From assembly GCF_029626265.1 (NCBI RefSeq), contig NZ_JARUBN010000001.1:4653001-4717000 (forward strand): DNA of 64,000 nt. Reading direction: 5' to 3'. The translations under genes were made by a program, and so were the position numbers. Positions 1 to 6,989 of this stretch are shown one piece after another. The notes under the pieces were generated by a model. The model did not search any database. It saw only the letters and a program-made list of their open reading frames with translations, and had not been told where the DNA came from. Source of the DNA: Micromonospora sp. WMMD1102. GTDB lineage: Bacteria; Actinomycetota; Actinomycetes; Mycobacteriales; Micromonosporaceae. The first letter of the stretch is position 1, and each line of letters opens with the position of its first letter.

Positions 1-236
1 GGCAGACCGCCGCCGCGCTCGGCGAACACGGGGTCTGCGTCTCGGCCGGCGACTACTACGCGTACGAGTACTTCTCCGCCCTGGGCCTGCGGGAGCGGGG
101 CGGGGCGGTCCGGGCCAGCGTCTACCACTACAACACCGTCGAGGAGGTCGACCGGCTGCTCGCCGAACTCGACCGGCTGGCGGTGGGCGGGGTCACCGGC
201 GAAACCGGGCCGGTGGGTGCAGAATTGCTCCGGTGA
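1..236 (+). CDS. Cysteine desulfurase-like protein, C-terminal fragment (5' cut by window)
   Basis: The open frame read from base 3 gives about 77 residues ending at TGA 234-236. They include a small-domain strand DYYAYEYF and the stretch VYHYNTVEEVDRLLAEL, which match the C-terminus of the fold-type I PLP enzymes of the SufS-like cysteine desulfurase family. The PLP lysine and substrate residues lie upstream of the window and cannot be checked, so the substrate is unknown. The stop overlaps the GTG of the next gene by 4 bp (GTGA), so the two are probably co-transcribed. The family call is from pattern memory of the C-terminus only. Confidence 0.6.
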   Translation, partial: QTAAALGEHGVCVSAGDYYAYEYFSALGLRERGGAVRASVYHYNTVEEVDRLLAELDRLAVGGVTGETGPVGAELLR

Positions 237-517
237 GCATGATCGTCGAAGAGAACCCCGCCCGTCGCCGCTTCGAGATCCTGGTCGACGACGCCCTGGC
301 CGGTTTCATCGACTACCAGGTCGTCGCCGGGACCATGGTGCTGGCACACACCGAGGTCGACAAGCAGTTCGAGGGCAAGGGGGTCGGCAGCGCGCTGGCC
401 CGGGGCACCCTCGACCAGCTCCGCGACCGGGGTGAACAGGTCCGGGTCACCTGCCCGTTCCTGCTCGCCTTCCTCGACCGGCACCCCGAGTACGCCTCGG
501 TGGTCATCAAGGACTGA
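233..517 (+). CDS. Small GNAT-type N-acetyltransferase (YjdJ/CG-type)
   Basis: This is a 94-residue protein starting with GTG inside the stop of the preceding gene. It consists of little more than the acetyl-CoA-binding core: a strand with HTEVDKQFEGKGVGSALA (Q/RxxGxG/A-type pyrophosphate loop) followed by a helix and the segment CPFLLAFLDRHPEY. That is the pattern of the very short Gcn5-related acetyltransferases of the Acetyltransf_CG group (usually 90-100 residues). Its acceptor is unknown. The overlap implies translational coupling to the upstream PLP enzyme, but no pathway link is evident. Confidence 0.75.
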   Translation: MSMIVEENPARRRFEILVDDALAGFIDYQVVAGTMVLAHTEVDKQFEGKGVGSALARGTLDQLRDRGEQVRVTCPFLLAFLDRHPEYASVVIKD

Positions 518-599
518 GCCCGCTGGTGATCGACTCTGCGCGCCGGCCCGCCCCGGACCGGGGAGGCGATCCGGGGCGGGCGTGGGGGTGACGAGCGGG

Positions 600-887
600 T
601 CATCGGCGTCGGGGCACCCAGTGCAGGATCTGGCCGACGATCAGTGCGGGGTGGGTGTCCGGCAGTTGTTGCAGGGCGCGGGCGAGGTGGGCGCCGAGAT
701 ACATCAACAGTCCGACCCGGTCGCCGTCGAAGCCGACGAGCAGGACCAGCCGGGCCTGCTGACATGGCCAGGGGTGGTCACACTCGCGGCAGTCGTACGT
801 CTGGGTCGGGGTGTGTCCGTCGGCCTGGAGTTCGCGTGCGCGTCGTCGTGCGGCGAAGCGTTCCCATCGACTCCGTGGCCCGATCAC
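600..887 (-). CDS. Small hypothetical protein with CxxC-WPC motif
   Basis: This is a 95-residue ORF starting with GTG at 887. It has a central YDCRECDHPWPCQQAR motif (three cysteines in CxxCx5C spacing) that looks like a small metal site, followed by a hydrophobic helix-forming half. Proteins of this sort often sit beside DUF397/XRE gene pairs in actinomycetes. They are sometimes labelled flavin reductase without support, and I see no flavin-binding pattern. It follows the equally Cys-rich ORF at 891-1208 by only 3 bp, so the two look like one transcription unit. Function is unknown. Confidence 0.5.
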   Translation of the reverse strand: MIGPRSRWERFAARRRARELQADGHTPTQTYDCRECDHPWPCQQARLVLLVGFDGDRVGLLMYLGAHLARALQQLPDTHPALIVGQILHWVPRRR

Positions 888-890
888 CGG

Positions 891-1208
891 TCAGGTCCGT
901 ACGGCGGGTCGGGCCCGGTCCCGGTGTGCCGGGATGAGGGTTCCGGGGCGACCGTTGCCGAGGTGTCCCCGGCCGGGTGGGTCCGAGGCGGGTCGCTGGT
1001 TGGCTGACCGGCTTCGCGTCGGTGACGTCAGGGCACGGATCTCGGCCCGCTCGGTCTCCGTCAGCTCGACCGCCGGTGGCGGCGACGGATGGCGCGTCGG
1101 GAGCAGTTCCGCCAGGTCGGGGCAGCGCCAGCGCCAGCCGCAGCGGCAGAATCGCCAGAGGCGGCGCCAGTCGCGTCGATGGTAGGGCCGGCTGCGCCAG
1201 AGTCTCAT
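891..1208 (-). CDS. Small Arg/Trp-rich hypothetical protein
   Basis: This is a 105-residue ORF. The ATG at 1208 is preferred over an upstream in-frame start because its N-terminus (MRLWRSRPYHRRDWRRLWRF) begins the recognisable module. A CRCGWRWRCPD segment follows, with three cysteines spaced as in the neighbouring 95-residue protein. The remainder is low-complexity and proline rich. It ends 3 bp before the start of the gene at 600-887. I recognise the motif as recurring next to DUF397/XRE loci but know no function. The coding call rests on the motif and the coupled spacing. Confidence 0.45.
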   Translation of the reverse strand: MRLWRSRPYHRRDWRRLWRFCRCGWRWRCPDLAELLPTRHPSPPPAVELTETERAEIRALTSPTRSRSANQRPASDPPGRGHLGNGRPGTLIPAHRDRARPAVRT

Positions 1209-1408
1209 GGTGGTGCCACCCGTCGGCGAATGTGGACGGGGGTGGGTCAGGCTCCGACGCACGGACACCACCCCCGCAGGCATCCCGTCCGCAACGCGGA
1301 TCGGACCTGGACGGGACGCGTGGTTGAAATCATGCTCTCCGTTACGGAACAATCACACCGCGCTCATGAGGTTCTCCGTAGGTTCGAGACGTCCACTTGG
1401 GAGCAGGG

Positions 1409-1579
1409 GTGAACCGAGCACTTCAGATCGCCATGGCCGAGTCCGGCCAGACGGCCGACTCTCTCGCAGCTCAGATCGGCGTCGACCCGAAGGTACGGGA
1501 AGCCCTCAGGGCGGTTGCCCTACCCACCCAGCAGACTCTCGCCCTGATCGAAGAGGTGGCAGCTACATGGCAGACCTGA
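1409..1579 (+). pseudogene. XRE/Scr1-type (DUF5753) regulator with large internal deletion
   Basis: The ORF beginning VNRALQIAMAESGQTADSLA reads as the first helix-turn-helix stretch of an XRE regulator, up to GVDPK. It then jumps directly to ALRAVALPTQQTLALIEEVA, which resembles the last 25 residues of Scr1/DUF5753 regulators. Intact members are about 260-290 residues and this one has about 56. The middle of the protein, including the recognition helix and DUF5753, is missing without breaking frame. The stop overlaps the DUF397 start by 13 bp, the arrangement expected of an intact regulator-DUF397 pair. It is probably a remnant, but a functional micro-protein cannot be excluded. Confidence 0.5.
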
Positions 1580-1770
1580 CCGGCGCCATCTGGCGGAAGT
1601 CGACCCGCAGCGGTAACGGCGGGTCCACCTGCGTCGAGGTGGCGAAGAACCTTCCCGGCGTCGTCGGCGTCCGGGACAGCAAGGACGTGACCGGCCCGGT
1701 GCTGGCGTTCGAGCCGGCCGCGTGGACGAGCTTCGTCAGCCTCGCGAAGGCGATCGGCCCGGTTGGCTGA
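1567..1770 (+). CDS. DUF397 domain protein
   Basis: This 67-residue protein shows the DUF397 signature IWRKSTRSGNGGSTCVEVA near the N-terminus, then VGVRDSKDVTGPVLAFEPAAWTSFV. DUF397 proteins are small acidic or neutral partners encoded immediately after Scr1-type XRE regulators and are thought to antagonise them. Here the regulator is internally deleted, so the protein may be orphaned. ATG 1567 lies inside the end of the regulator remnant. Confidence 0.85.
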   Translation: MADLTGAIWRKSTRSGNGGSTCVEVAKNLPGVVGVRDSKDVTGPVLAFEPAAWTSFVSLAKAIGPVG

Positions 1771-1829
1771 ACGTCCGTAGCCACCGGGCGAGCGCCCGGA
1801 CAGTCCGGGGACGGGCTACCGTCGTACCC

Positions 1830-2924
1830 GTGGCGGAGCCGGAAGTGCGCACGACGGGCCGGGCGGGTCGGTGGATCGCGGTTGTGGTCGCGGTGGTGGT
1901 GCTGGCCGCCGCCGTCGTCGGGGTGGGCTTGTGGCGGGGCTGGTTCGCCGACCCGTCGGTCTCGGACGCACCCCGGACCCGCGCCGGCACGGTGCAGACC
2001 GTTGTGGCGGACCTGGAGGCGCCCTGGGGGCTGGCCTTCCTGCCCGACGGTTCGGCGCTGGTGACCGAGCGGGACAGCAGGCGGGTCCGCCAGGTCTCCG
2101 GCGACACGGCCCGGGAGGTGGCCCGGATCGAGGAGGCGACCCCGGCCGGCGAGGGCGGCCTGCTAGGCCTCGCCGTCTCCCCCGGCTACGCCACCGACCG
2201 CTGGGTGTACGTCTACTACACCGCCGCCGAGGACAACCGGGTAGCCCGGCTGCGCCTCGGTGAGCCGGCCCGGGAGGTCGTGCTGAGCGGCATCCCGCGC
2301 GGCTCGCGTACCCACAACGGCGGGCGGATCGCGTTCGGCCCGGACGGCATGCTCTACGTCGGCACCGGGGACGCCGGGGACCGCGACGCCGCACAGGACC
2401 GGAACAGCCTGGCCGGCAAGATCCTGCGGATGACCCCGGACGGCCGGCCCGCCCCGGGCAACCCGTTCGGCGACACCCTGGTCTACAGCTACGGCCACCG
2501 CAACGTGCAGGGCCTCGGCTGGCACGCCGACGGCACCATGTACGCGGCCGAGTTCGGCCAGAACCACTACGACGAACTGAACCGGATCACGCCGGGCGGC
2601 AACTACGGCTGGCCGGAGGTGGAGGGCGACTCCGACGACTCCCGGTTCGTGGCACCGGTCGCCACCTGGGGCACCGACGAGGCGTCCCCGAGCGGGCTGG
2701 CGGTGGTCGGCGACCGGGTCTGGCTCGCCTGCCTGCGCGGCCAGCGGCTCTACCGGATCGGCACCGACGGCCAGGGCGCCGAGGCGCTGCTGACCGGCGA
2801 GTACGGCCGGCTCCGGCACGTCGCCGCGGCGCCGGACGGGTCGCTCTGGGTGCTCACCTCCAACCGTGACGGGCGCGGCTCGCCGGACGACGGCGACGAC
2901 CGCATCCTCCGGGTCGCCCCGTAG
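1830..2924 (+). CDS. Membrane-anchored PQQ-dependent sugar dehydrogenase (GSDH family)
   Basis: The protein has 364 residues from GTG 1830. It carries a short cytoplasmic N-terminus, one hydrophobic anchor (WIAVVVAVVVLAAAVVGVG, residues ~14-32) and a six-bladed beta-propeller of the glucose/sorbosone dehydrogenase family. Recognisable blade motifs are APWGLAFLPDG, GGLLGLAVSP, THNGGRIAFGPDGMLYVGTGD and ENxGWPE-like NYGWPEVEG. The family oxidises sugars or sugar alcohols with PQQ outside the membrane, and the actual substrate is unknown. GTG 1830 was chosen because translation from the further-upstream ATG would run through the DUF397 stop region without any RBS. The sequence just before GTG (TACCGT, 10-12 bp upstream) resembles a -10 box, so the mRNA may be leaderless. 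Confidence 0.8.
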   Translation: MAEPEVRTTGRAGRWIAVVVAVVVLAAAVVGVGLWRGWFADPSVSDAPRTRAGTVQTVVADLEAPWGLAFLPDGSALVTERDSRRVRQVSGDTAREVARIEEATPAGEGGLLGLAVSPGYATDRWVYVYYTAAEDNRVARLRLGEPAREVVLSGIPRGSRTHNGGRIAFGPDGMLYVGTGDAGDRDAAQDRNSLAGKILRMTPDGRPAPGNPFGDTLVYSYGHRNVQGLGWHADGTMYAAEFGQNHYDELNRITPGGNYGWPEVEGDSDDSRFVAPVATWGTDEASPSGLAVVGDRVWLACLRGQRLYRIGTDGQGAEALLTGEYGRLRHVAAAPDGSLWVLTSNRDGRGSPDDGDDRILRVAP

Positions 2925-2949
2925 CCGTCCCCCCTGCGCCGGACGGCGG

Positions 2950-3726
2950 TCAGATCGCGTGTTCCGGGGCGGGTAGTTCGGTGAACGGGAAGCGGAGCCG
3001 GAAGTCGGGCCAGGGCACGCTGAGCCGCAGCCGGTCGCCGGCCCGGCCGGCGTCGATGCCCAGCTCGGCGATCTGGCCGAGGTCCGCGAGCGAGCGCCGG
3101 GCCTGCTCCTCGGTGACGCCGGCCGCACCGGCCAGGCTGGTCAGGCTGGTGCTGACCACCCGACGCCGCCAGCGCCGCCGGGTCCGCTGGGCCAGCCGCC
3201 GGATCGCGATCGCCACAAGTACGGCCTGGTCGTCCCGCTGGGCCCGAGCCTCCAGATCCCGCTCCTCCGCCGAGAGCGGCAGCACCTCCAGCGGGTCGCG
3301 GTCCAGCCGGGGCACCACCCACGGATCGCCCCCGTCGACCTCGGTCAGCTCGAAGAGGCCGAACGCCGCCAGGCAGAGCAGCAGCTCGCCGACGGTGTGC
3401 GGGACCGGCACCTCCCGCCGCCGGCACATCTCGGCGAACAGCTCGATCCGGGTGGCCCGGACCCGGACCATCCAGGCGTAGTGCTGCCGGGCGTGCAGCT
3501 CGGCGTCCTCGGCGTCGCGACCGTCCCGACGCCGCCGGGCGCGGTCCACCCACTCGTCCACGCTGCCGGGGTCACACCACGCCGAACCGTCCCAGGGGAC
3601 TGTCGTCGACCAGGCCGACCGGCGGAACCCGGAACTCCCGGGCACGACGGTGAGGTAGACGAAGGCGCAGGGTAGCCACCTGATCCAGGACGGGGTGAGG
3701 GCGGCCCGCTGCCAGCGAGGGGTCAC
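2950..3726 (-). CDS. Hypothetical protein (DUF6042-like)
   Basis: This is a 258-residue soluble protein, convergent with the sugar dehydrogenase. It contains PGSVDEWVDRARRRRDGRD, an HYAWMVRVRATRIELF helix, and VPHTVGELLLCLAAFGLFEL, followed by an Arg-rich helix-turn-helix-like region (residues ~195-235). I associate this pattern with an uncharacterised actinobacterial family (probably DUF6042), but from memory only. GTG 3726 sits 7 bp after TATCGT on the minus strand, so a leaderless transcript is plausible. No function can be assigned. Confidence 0.6.
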   Translation of the reverse strand: MTPRWQRAALTPSWIRWLPCAFVYLTVVPGSSGFRRSAWSTTVPWDGSAWCDPGSVDEWVDRARRRRDGRDAEDAELHARQHYAWMVRVRATRIELFAEMCRRREVPVPHTVGELLLCLAAFGLFELTEVDGGDPWVVPRLDRDPLEVLPLSAEERDLEARAQRDDQAVLVAIAIRRLAQRTRRRWRRRVVSTSLTSLAGAAGVTEEQARRSLADLGQIAELGIDAGRAGDRLRLSVPWPDFRLRFPFTELPAPEHAI

Positions 3727-3838
3727 CGGACGAACGATACCGCGACTCGCCGTGAACGTGGGGGCACCCTTGGTGACAGTCGTGGTACTGATCGGCGGCA
3801 GTCTGCGACAGTCCGGTCAGGACTGAATCAGGACTGGA

Positions 3839-5356
3839 TCAGGACCGACCGGCCAGCACCTCGGCGACGGCCCGGCCGGCTGCCCGGGTGGCGCCGTAGC
3901 TGGCCAGGTGGACCCGGCCGGCGACCAGCTCCGGCACGCCGAGTTCCACCACCGCCGCGTCCGGGCGCTCGGCCAGGATCCGGCGTACCGCCGCCGTCAT
4001 CCAGGCGTGTCGGTGCAGGTCACGGACCACAAGTACGAGTGGCCGGCCGGCCGCCCCGGCCAGCGCGCCGGCCGGCGGCGCATGGTCGGCGGCCAGGTCG
4101 GCGGCGGCGAGTCGCACGGTCGTGGTGCCCGGTAGCAGTGCGGACAGCGGCCCGCCCACCCCCCACGGCGTCTCGGCGCCGATCGCGATGTTCCGGGGCG
4201 GCTCGAACTCCAGCACGTGGGCCGGGCCGGTCAGCGGCAGCACGGCCGGGCCGGTGCCGTCGGTGCGCCGGACCGCCCGGCGCGCTGCCGCCAGCCCCAG
4301 CACCGAGCCGTCCGGCCCGGCGGGTGTCCACCGGGCACCCTGGCCCCGGGCGGCGGTGCTCCAGGCGGCCAGCAGGCCGACCCGCTTGGCCGCCTCGACC
4401 AGCCGCTCCTCCGGAAGCACCCCGGAGAGGACCGCGTCGACGATCGCGTCGCGCAGCCGCAGGGCGTCCGCCTCGTCGGCGTGCTCGCCGCCGACACAGA
4501 TCGCGTCGGCCCCGGCGACCAGCGCCCGGACCGTCGCCCCGGCGAGGCCGTACCGGTCGGCGACCGCGCGCATCTCGATGGCGTCGGTGACCACCACGCC
4601 CTGGAAGCCCAGTTCCTCGCGGAGCAGGTCGGTCAGCACCCGCCGGCTCAGCGTCGCCGGCCACTCCTCGTCGATCGCCGGGACCAGCAGGTGGCCGGTC
4701 ATCACCGCCTGCACCCCGGCGTCGATCGCCGCCCGGAACGGCGGCAACTCGCAGGCGTCGAGGCGGGCCCGGGAGACCGCGATCCGGGGTACGTCGAGGT
4801 GCGAGTCGACGCTGGTGTCCCCGTGCCCGGGAAAGTGCTTGGCGCAGGCGGCGACCCCGGCCGACTGGAGGCCGCGTACCCAGGCGGCGGTGTGCCGGGC
4901 GACCAGCCCCGGCTCGGCGCCGAAGGACCGTACGCCGATCACCGGGTTGTCGGGGTTGGCGTTCACGTCCGCGTCCGGGGCGTAGTTCAGCGCGAGGCCG
5001 GCGGCGGCCAGTTCGGCGCCGAGGTCGCGGGCGACCGCCTCGGTCAGCCCGGTGTCGTCGACCGCACCGAGGGCCAGGTTGCCGGGTCGGGAGCTGCCCA
5101 GCCGGGACTCCAACCGGGTGACGTCGCCGGCCTCCTCGTCGATCGCCACCAGCACGTCCGGCCGTTCCGCCCGCATCGCGGCGGTGAGCGCGGTGACCTG
5201 CTCGGCGTCGACCACGTTGCGGGCGAACAGCACCACCCCGCCGAGCCCTTCGCCGAGCCACCGGCGCACCCAGTCAGGTGGCCGGGTGGTGCCGACGAAG
5301 CCGGGCTGGAGCACCGCCGCCGCCAGGCTGGCCAGGTTGTCCGTCGTTCCGCTCAT
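3839..5356 (-). CDS. Glycoside hydrolase family 3 beta-N-acetylhexosaminidase
   Basis: The protein has 505 residues. The N-terminal (beta/alpha)8 barrel carries the NagZ-type motif KHFPGHGDTSVDSH (residues ~175-190), whose His and Asp form the acid/base dyad that separates GH3 N-acetylglucosaminidases from GH3 glucosidases. VVVTDAIEMRAV contains the nucleophile Asp. A ~170-residue second domain follows. It removes beta-linked GlcNAc from chitin or peptidoglycan fragments. ATG 5356 was chosen because a GGGGGGA Shine-Dalgarno lies about 10 bp upstream; earlier in-frame codons look like translated leader. No signal peptide is visible, so a cytoplasmic role in sugar recycling is likely. No transporter genes adjoin it. 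Confidence 0.88.
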   Translation of the reverse strand: MSGTTDNLASLAAAVLQPGFVGTTRPPDWVRRWLGEGLGGVVLFARNVVDAEQVTALTAAMRAERPDVLVAIDEEAGDVTRLESRLGSSRPGNLALGAVDDTGLTEAVARDLGAELAAAGLALNYAPDADVNANPDNPVIGVRSFGAEPGLVARHTAAWVRGLQSAGVAACAKHFPGHGDTSVDSHLDVPRIAVSRARLDACELPPFRAAIDAGVQAVMTGHLLVPAIDEEWPATLSRRVLTDLLREELGFQGVVVTDAIEMRAVADRYGLAGATVRALVAGADAICVGGEHADEADALRLRDAIVDAVLSGVLPEERLVEAAKRVGLLAAWSTAARGQGARWTPAGPDGSVLGLAAARRAVRRTDGTGPAVLPLTGPAHVLEFEPPRNIAIGAETPWGVGGPLSALLPGTTTVRLAAADLAADHAPPAGALAGAAGRPLVLVVRDLHRHAWMTAAVRRILAERPDAAVVELGVPELVAGRVHLASYGATRAAGRAVAEVLAGRS

Positions 5357-5517
5357 CCGGCCGGTTCCCCCCGTATCTACAGTGCACAGCCGCCACCTGT
5401 GACAGCGGCGGGTGCTGCCATGGTCACACCCGTCCAGCAAATAGTCAATAAACCTTCCTATTAACCGGAACGGCGTCGGTCTGGGAGATCGCCGGGGTTC
5501 CGTGCGACAGTGCTGGA

Positions 5518-5688
5518 ATGCAGTCCAGCATCCCGGAGGCCGGGCCGCGGCTCACCGAGCTGCCGTACCGCCTGCTCGCCGCCGAGGAGACGAGCTGGTT
5601 CGACATCCCCGGCGTGCAGATCGTGGGCGCCATCCTCGGCACCGTGCTGCTGGTCGCCGCACTGCGGTCGATGTTCGGCCGCCGGTAG
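5518..5688 (+). CDS. Small single-span membrane protein, hypothetical
   Basis: This is a 56-residue ORF: a polar N-terminus with AAEETSWFDIPG, then one membrane helix VQIVGAILGTVLLVAALRSMF and a positive GRR tail, so the C-terminus should be cytoplasmic. It lies between the divergent hexosaminidase and the secreted protease. The Shine-Dalgarno is weak (GGA 4 bp before ATG). Support comes from the compact helix/positive-tail design and absence of rare codons; no homology is asserted. Confidence 0.4.
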   Translation: MQSSIPEAGPRLTELPYRLLAAEETSWFDIPGVQIVGAILGTVLLVAALRSMFGRR

Positions 5689-5966
5689 ACAACCGACCGG
5701 CGACCACTGGCCCAGGTACGGCGACAACGCCGGAGCCTCCACGTCCTTGCGGGGAGAGATCGCCAGGCGGGGGCCGGGCCGCGTCTCCGCGGCCCCACCG
5801 ACTCCAGAGAGGACCACCTGCCGGACACGACTGCGTGCGGACCGGGGCGTCCACGGACCGGAAGCCGGGAAGATCACTCCCGAAACCGAATTGTAGGCGA
5901 CTTTGCCTAGGCTCATCGTCCGGTGTGGCCAGCCGGCCATACCGACTGGAATTATTAGGGGACGTG

Positions 5967-6761
5967 ATGACGAGACGGCTTTTGCGCACCGCTCTGACGC
6001 TGGCGGCAACGACCGCGCTGGCGCTGACGGGCGTAGGGACAGCGTCGGCTGACACGAGGATCATCGGTGGCGACTCGCCCACCGAGACCTACCGGTTCGC
6101 GGTCTCGTTGCAGTACAAGGACCAGGGCACGCGGCCCAGCCCGCACCGGTGTGGTGGCGCGTTGATCAATCCGGAGTGGGTACTGACCGCGGCACACTGT
6201 GTCGCGGGTCGACTTCCGGCCGACTTCAAGGTCAGCGTCGGCTCAAACGACTACCTGGGCGGTACCGTTCACGAGATCGCCGAGTTCGTCGTACACCCGA
6301 ACTGGGGTGCGGGGCTCGCGGCAATGGGCGACATCGCGCTGATCCGCCTGATGAGTCCGTCGAACGCGCCGACGATCACGGTGTCGTCCGACCCGGCGCC
6401 GGGCACTTCGGTACGGACGATCGGTTGGGGGTTCACGGTCGACGGGGACGCCACGTCGATCCCCCGCCAGCTGCGCCAGCTCGACACGAAAATGCTCCCG
6501 TACGCCGACTGCCTGTGGGGCGACGAATACCAGGCCACCCCCGGGGACCTGTGCGTGGCGCGGGGCAAGAACGGCACCGCCGGAGCCTGCAGCGGTGACT
6601 CCGGCAGCCCGCTGCTGTACCGGACGGCAACCGGCTGGGGCGTGGTTGGCGTGACCAGCCGCAGTGGCGGCGAGACTGGCTGCCTGAACACGCCTAAGGT
6701 TTACACCAGCGCCGCGCACTACTGGTCGTGGGTCCGGGTCACCATCGCCCACGCCGGCTGA
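5967..6761 (+). CDS. Secreted chymotrypsin-fold serine protease (S1)
   Basis: This is a 264-residue preproprotein. A Sec signal peptide (MTRRLLRTALTLAATTALAL, cleavage probably after TASA) is followed almost directly by DTRIIGG, so mature activation requires only a one- or few-residue trim before IIGG. The catalytic triad is visible as TAAHC (His), GDIALIR (Asp) and SGDSGSP (Ser). Four cysteines besides the His loop fit the S1A disulfides. Counting back from the serine, the S1-pocket position equivalent to trypsin Asp189 is Gly, so specificity is probably chymotrypsin- or elastase-like. An AGGGGA ribosome site lies 6 bp before ATG 5967, and a strong hairpin lies downstream. Confidence 0.9.
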   Translation: MTRRLLRTALTLAATTALALTGVGTASADTRIIGGDSPTETYRFAVSLQYKDQGTRPSPHRCGGALINPEWVLTAAHCVAGRLPADFKVSVGSNDYLGGTVHEIAEFVVHPNWGAGLAAMGDIALIRLMSPSNAPTITVSSDPAPGTSVRTIGWGFTVDGDATSIPRQLRQLDTKMLPYADCLWGDEYQATPGDLCVARGKNGTAGACSGDSGSPLLYRTATGWGVVGVTSRSGGETGCLNTPKVYTSAAHYWSWVRVTIAHAG

Positions 6762-6793
6762 CGGCACAGCCCGGATATCAGGAGATTCGCCCG

Positions 6794-6830
6794 GGCACGG
6801 GGGCACTCGTCGGCCGAGTGCCCCCGTGCC
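6794..6830 (+). terminator. Rho-independent-type hairpin after the serine protease
   Basis: Perfect 16-bp inverted repeat: 6794-6809 pairs with 6815-6830 around a 5-nt loop. The stem is GC rich (GGCACGGGGGCACTCG arm). It has no U-tract, as is common in actinomycetes. It lies 33 bp after the protease stop and before recQ. Confidence 0.75.
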
Positions 6831-6989
6831 ATATCCGGCTCGTCGCCGACAACCCGCTGCACCTCGGGCGTTCGCCGACCCTGGCACCTGCGGCCAAGGC
6901 GGAGATCCGGGTGATCCGCGAGGTCGACGCTCGAACGCCGGCACAGCCGCCGTTTCGGAGCGGGATCCTCGGGGTACCTCCGGCGACCG

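Noticed and set aside
1207..1566. Extension of DUF397 into a 187-residue protein from an upstream start
   Set aside because: The DUF397 fold begins at ATG 1567, and the upstream translated segment is low-complexity Arg/Gly/Ser-rich without homology.
5689..5966. Riboswitch or other structured RNA upstream of the secreted protease
   Set aside because: I compared the GC-rich leader with the c-di-AMP (ydaO) consensus and the conserved core is absent. Only an AT-rich promoter patch at 5940-5960 is noticeable.
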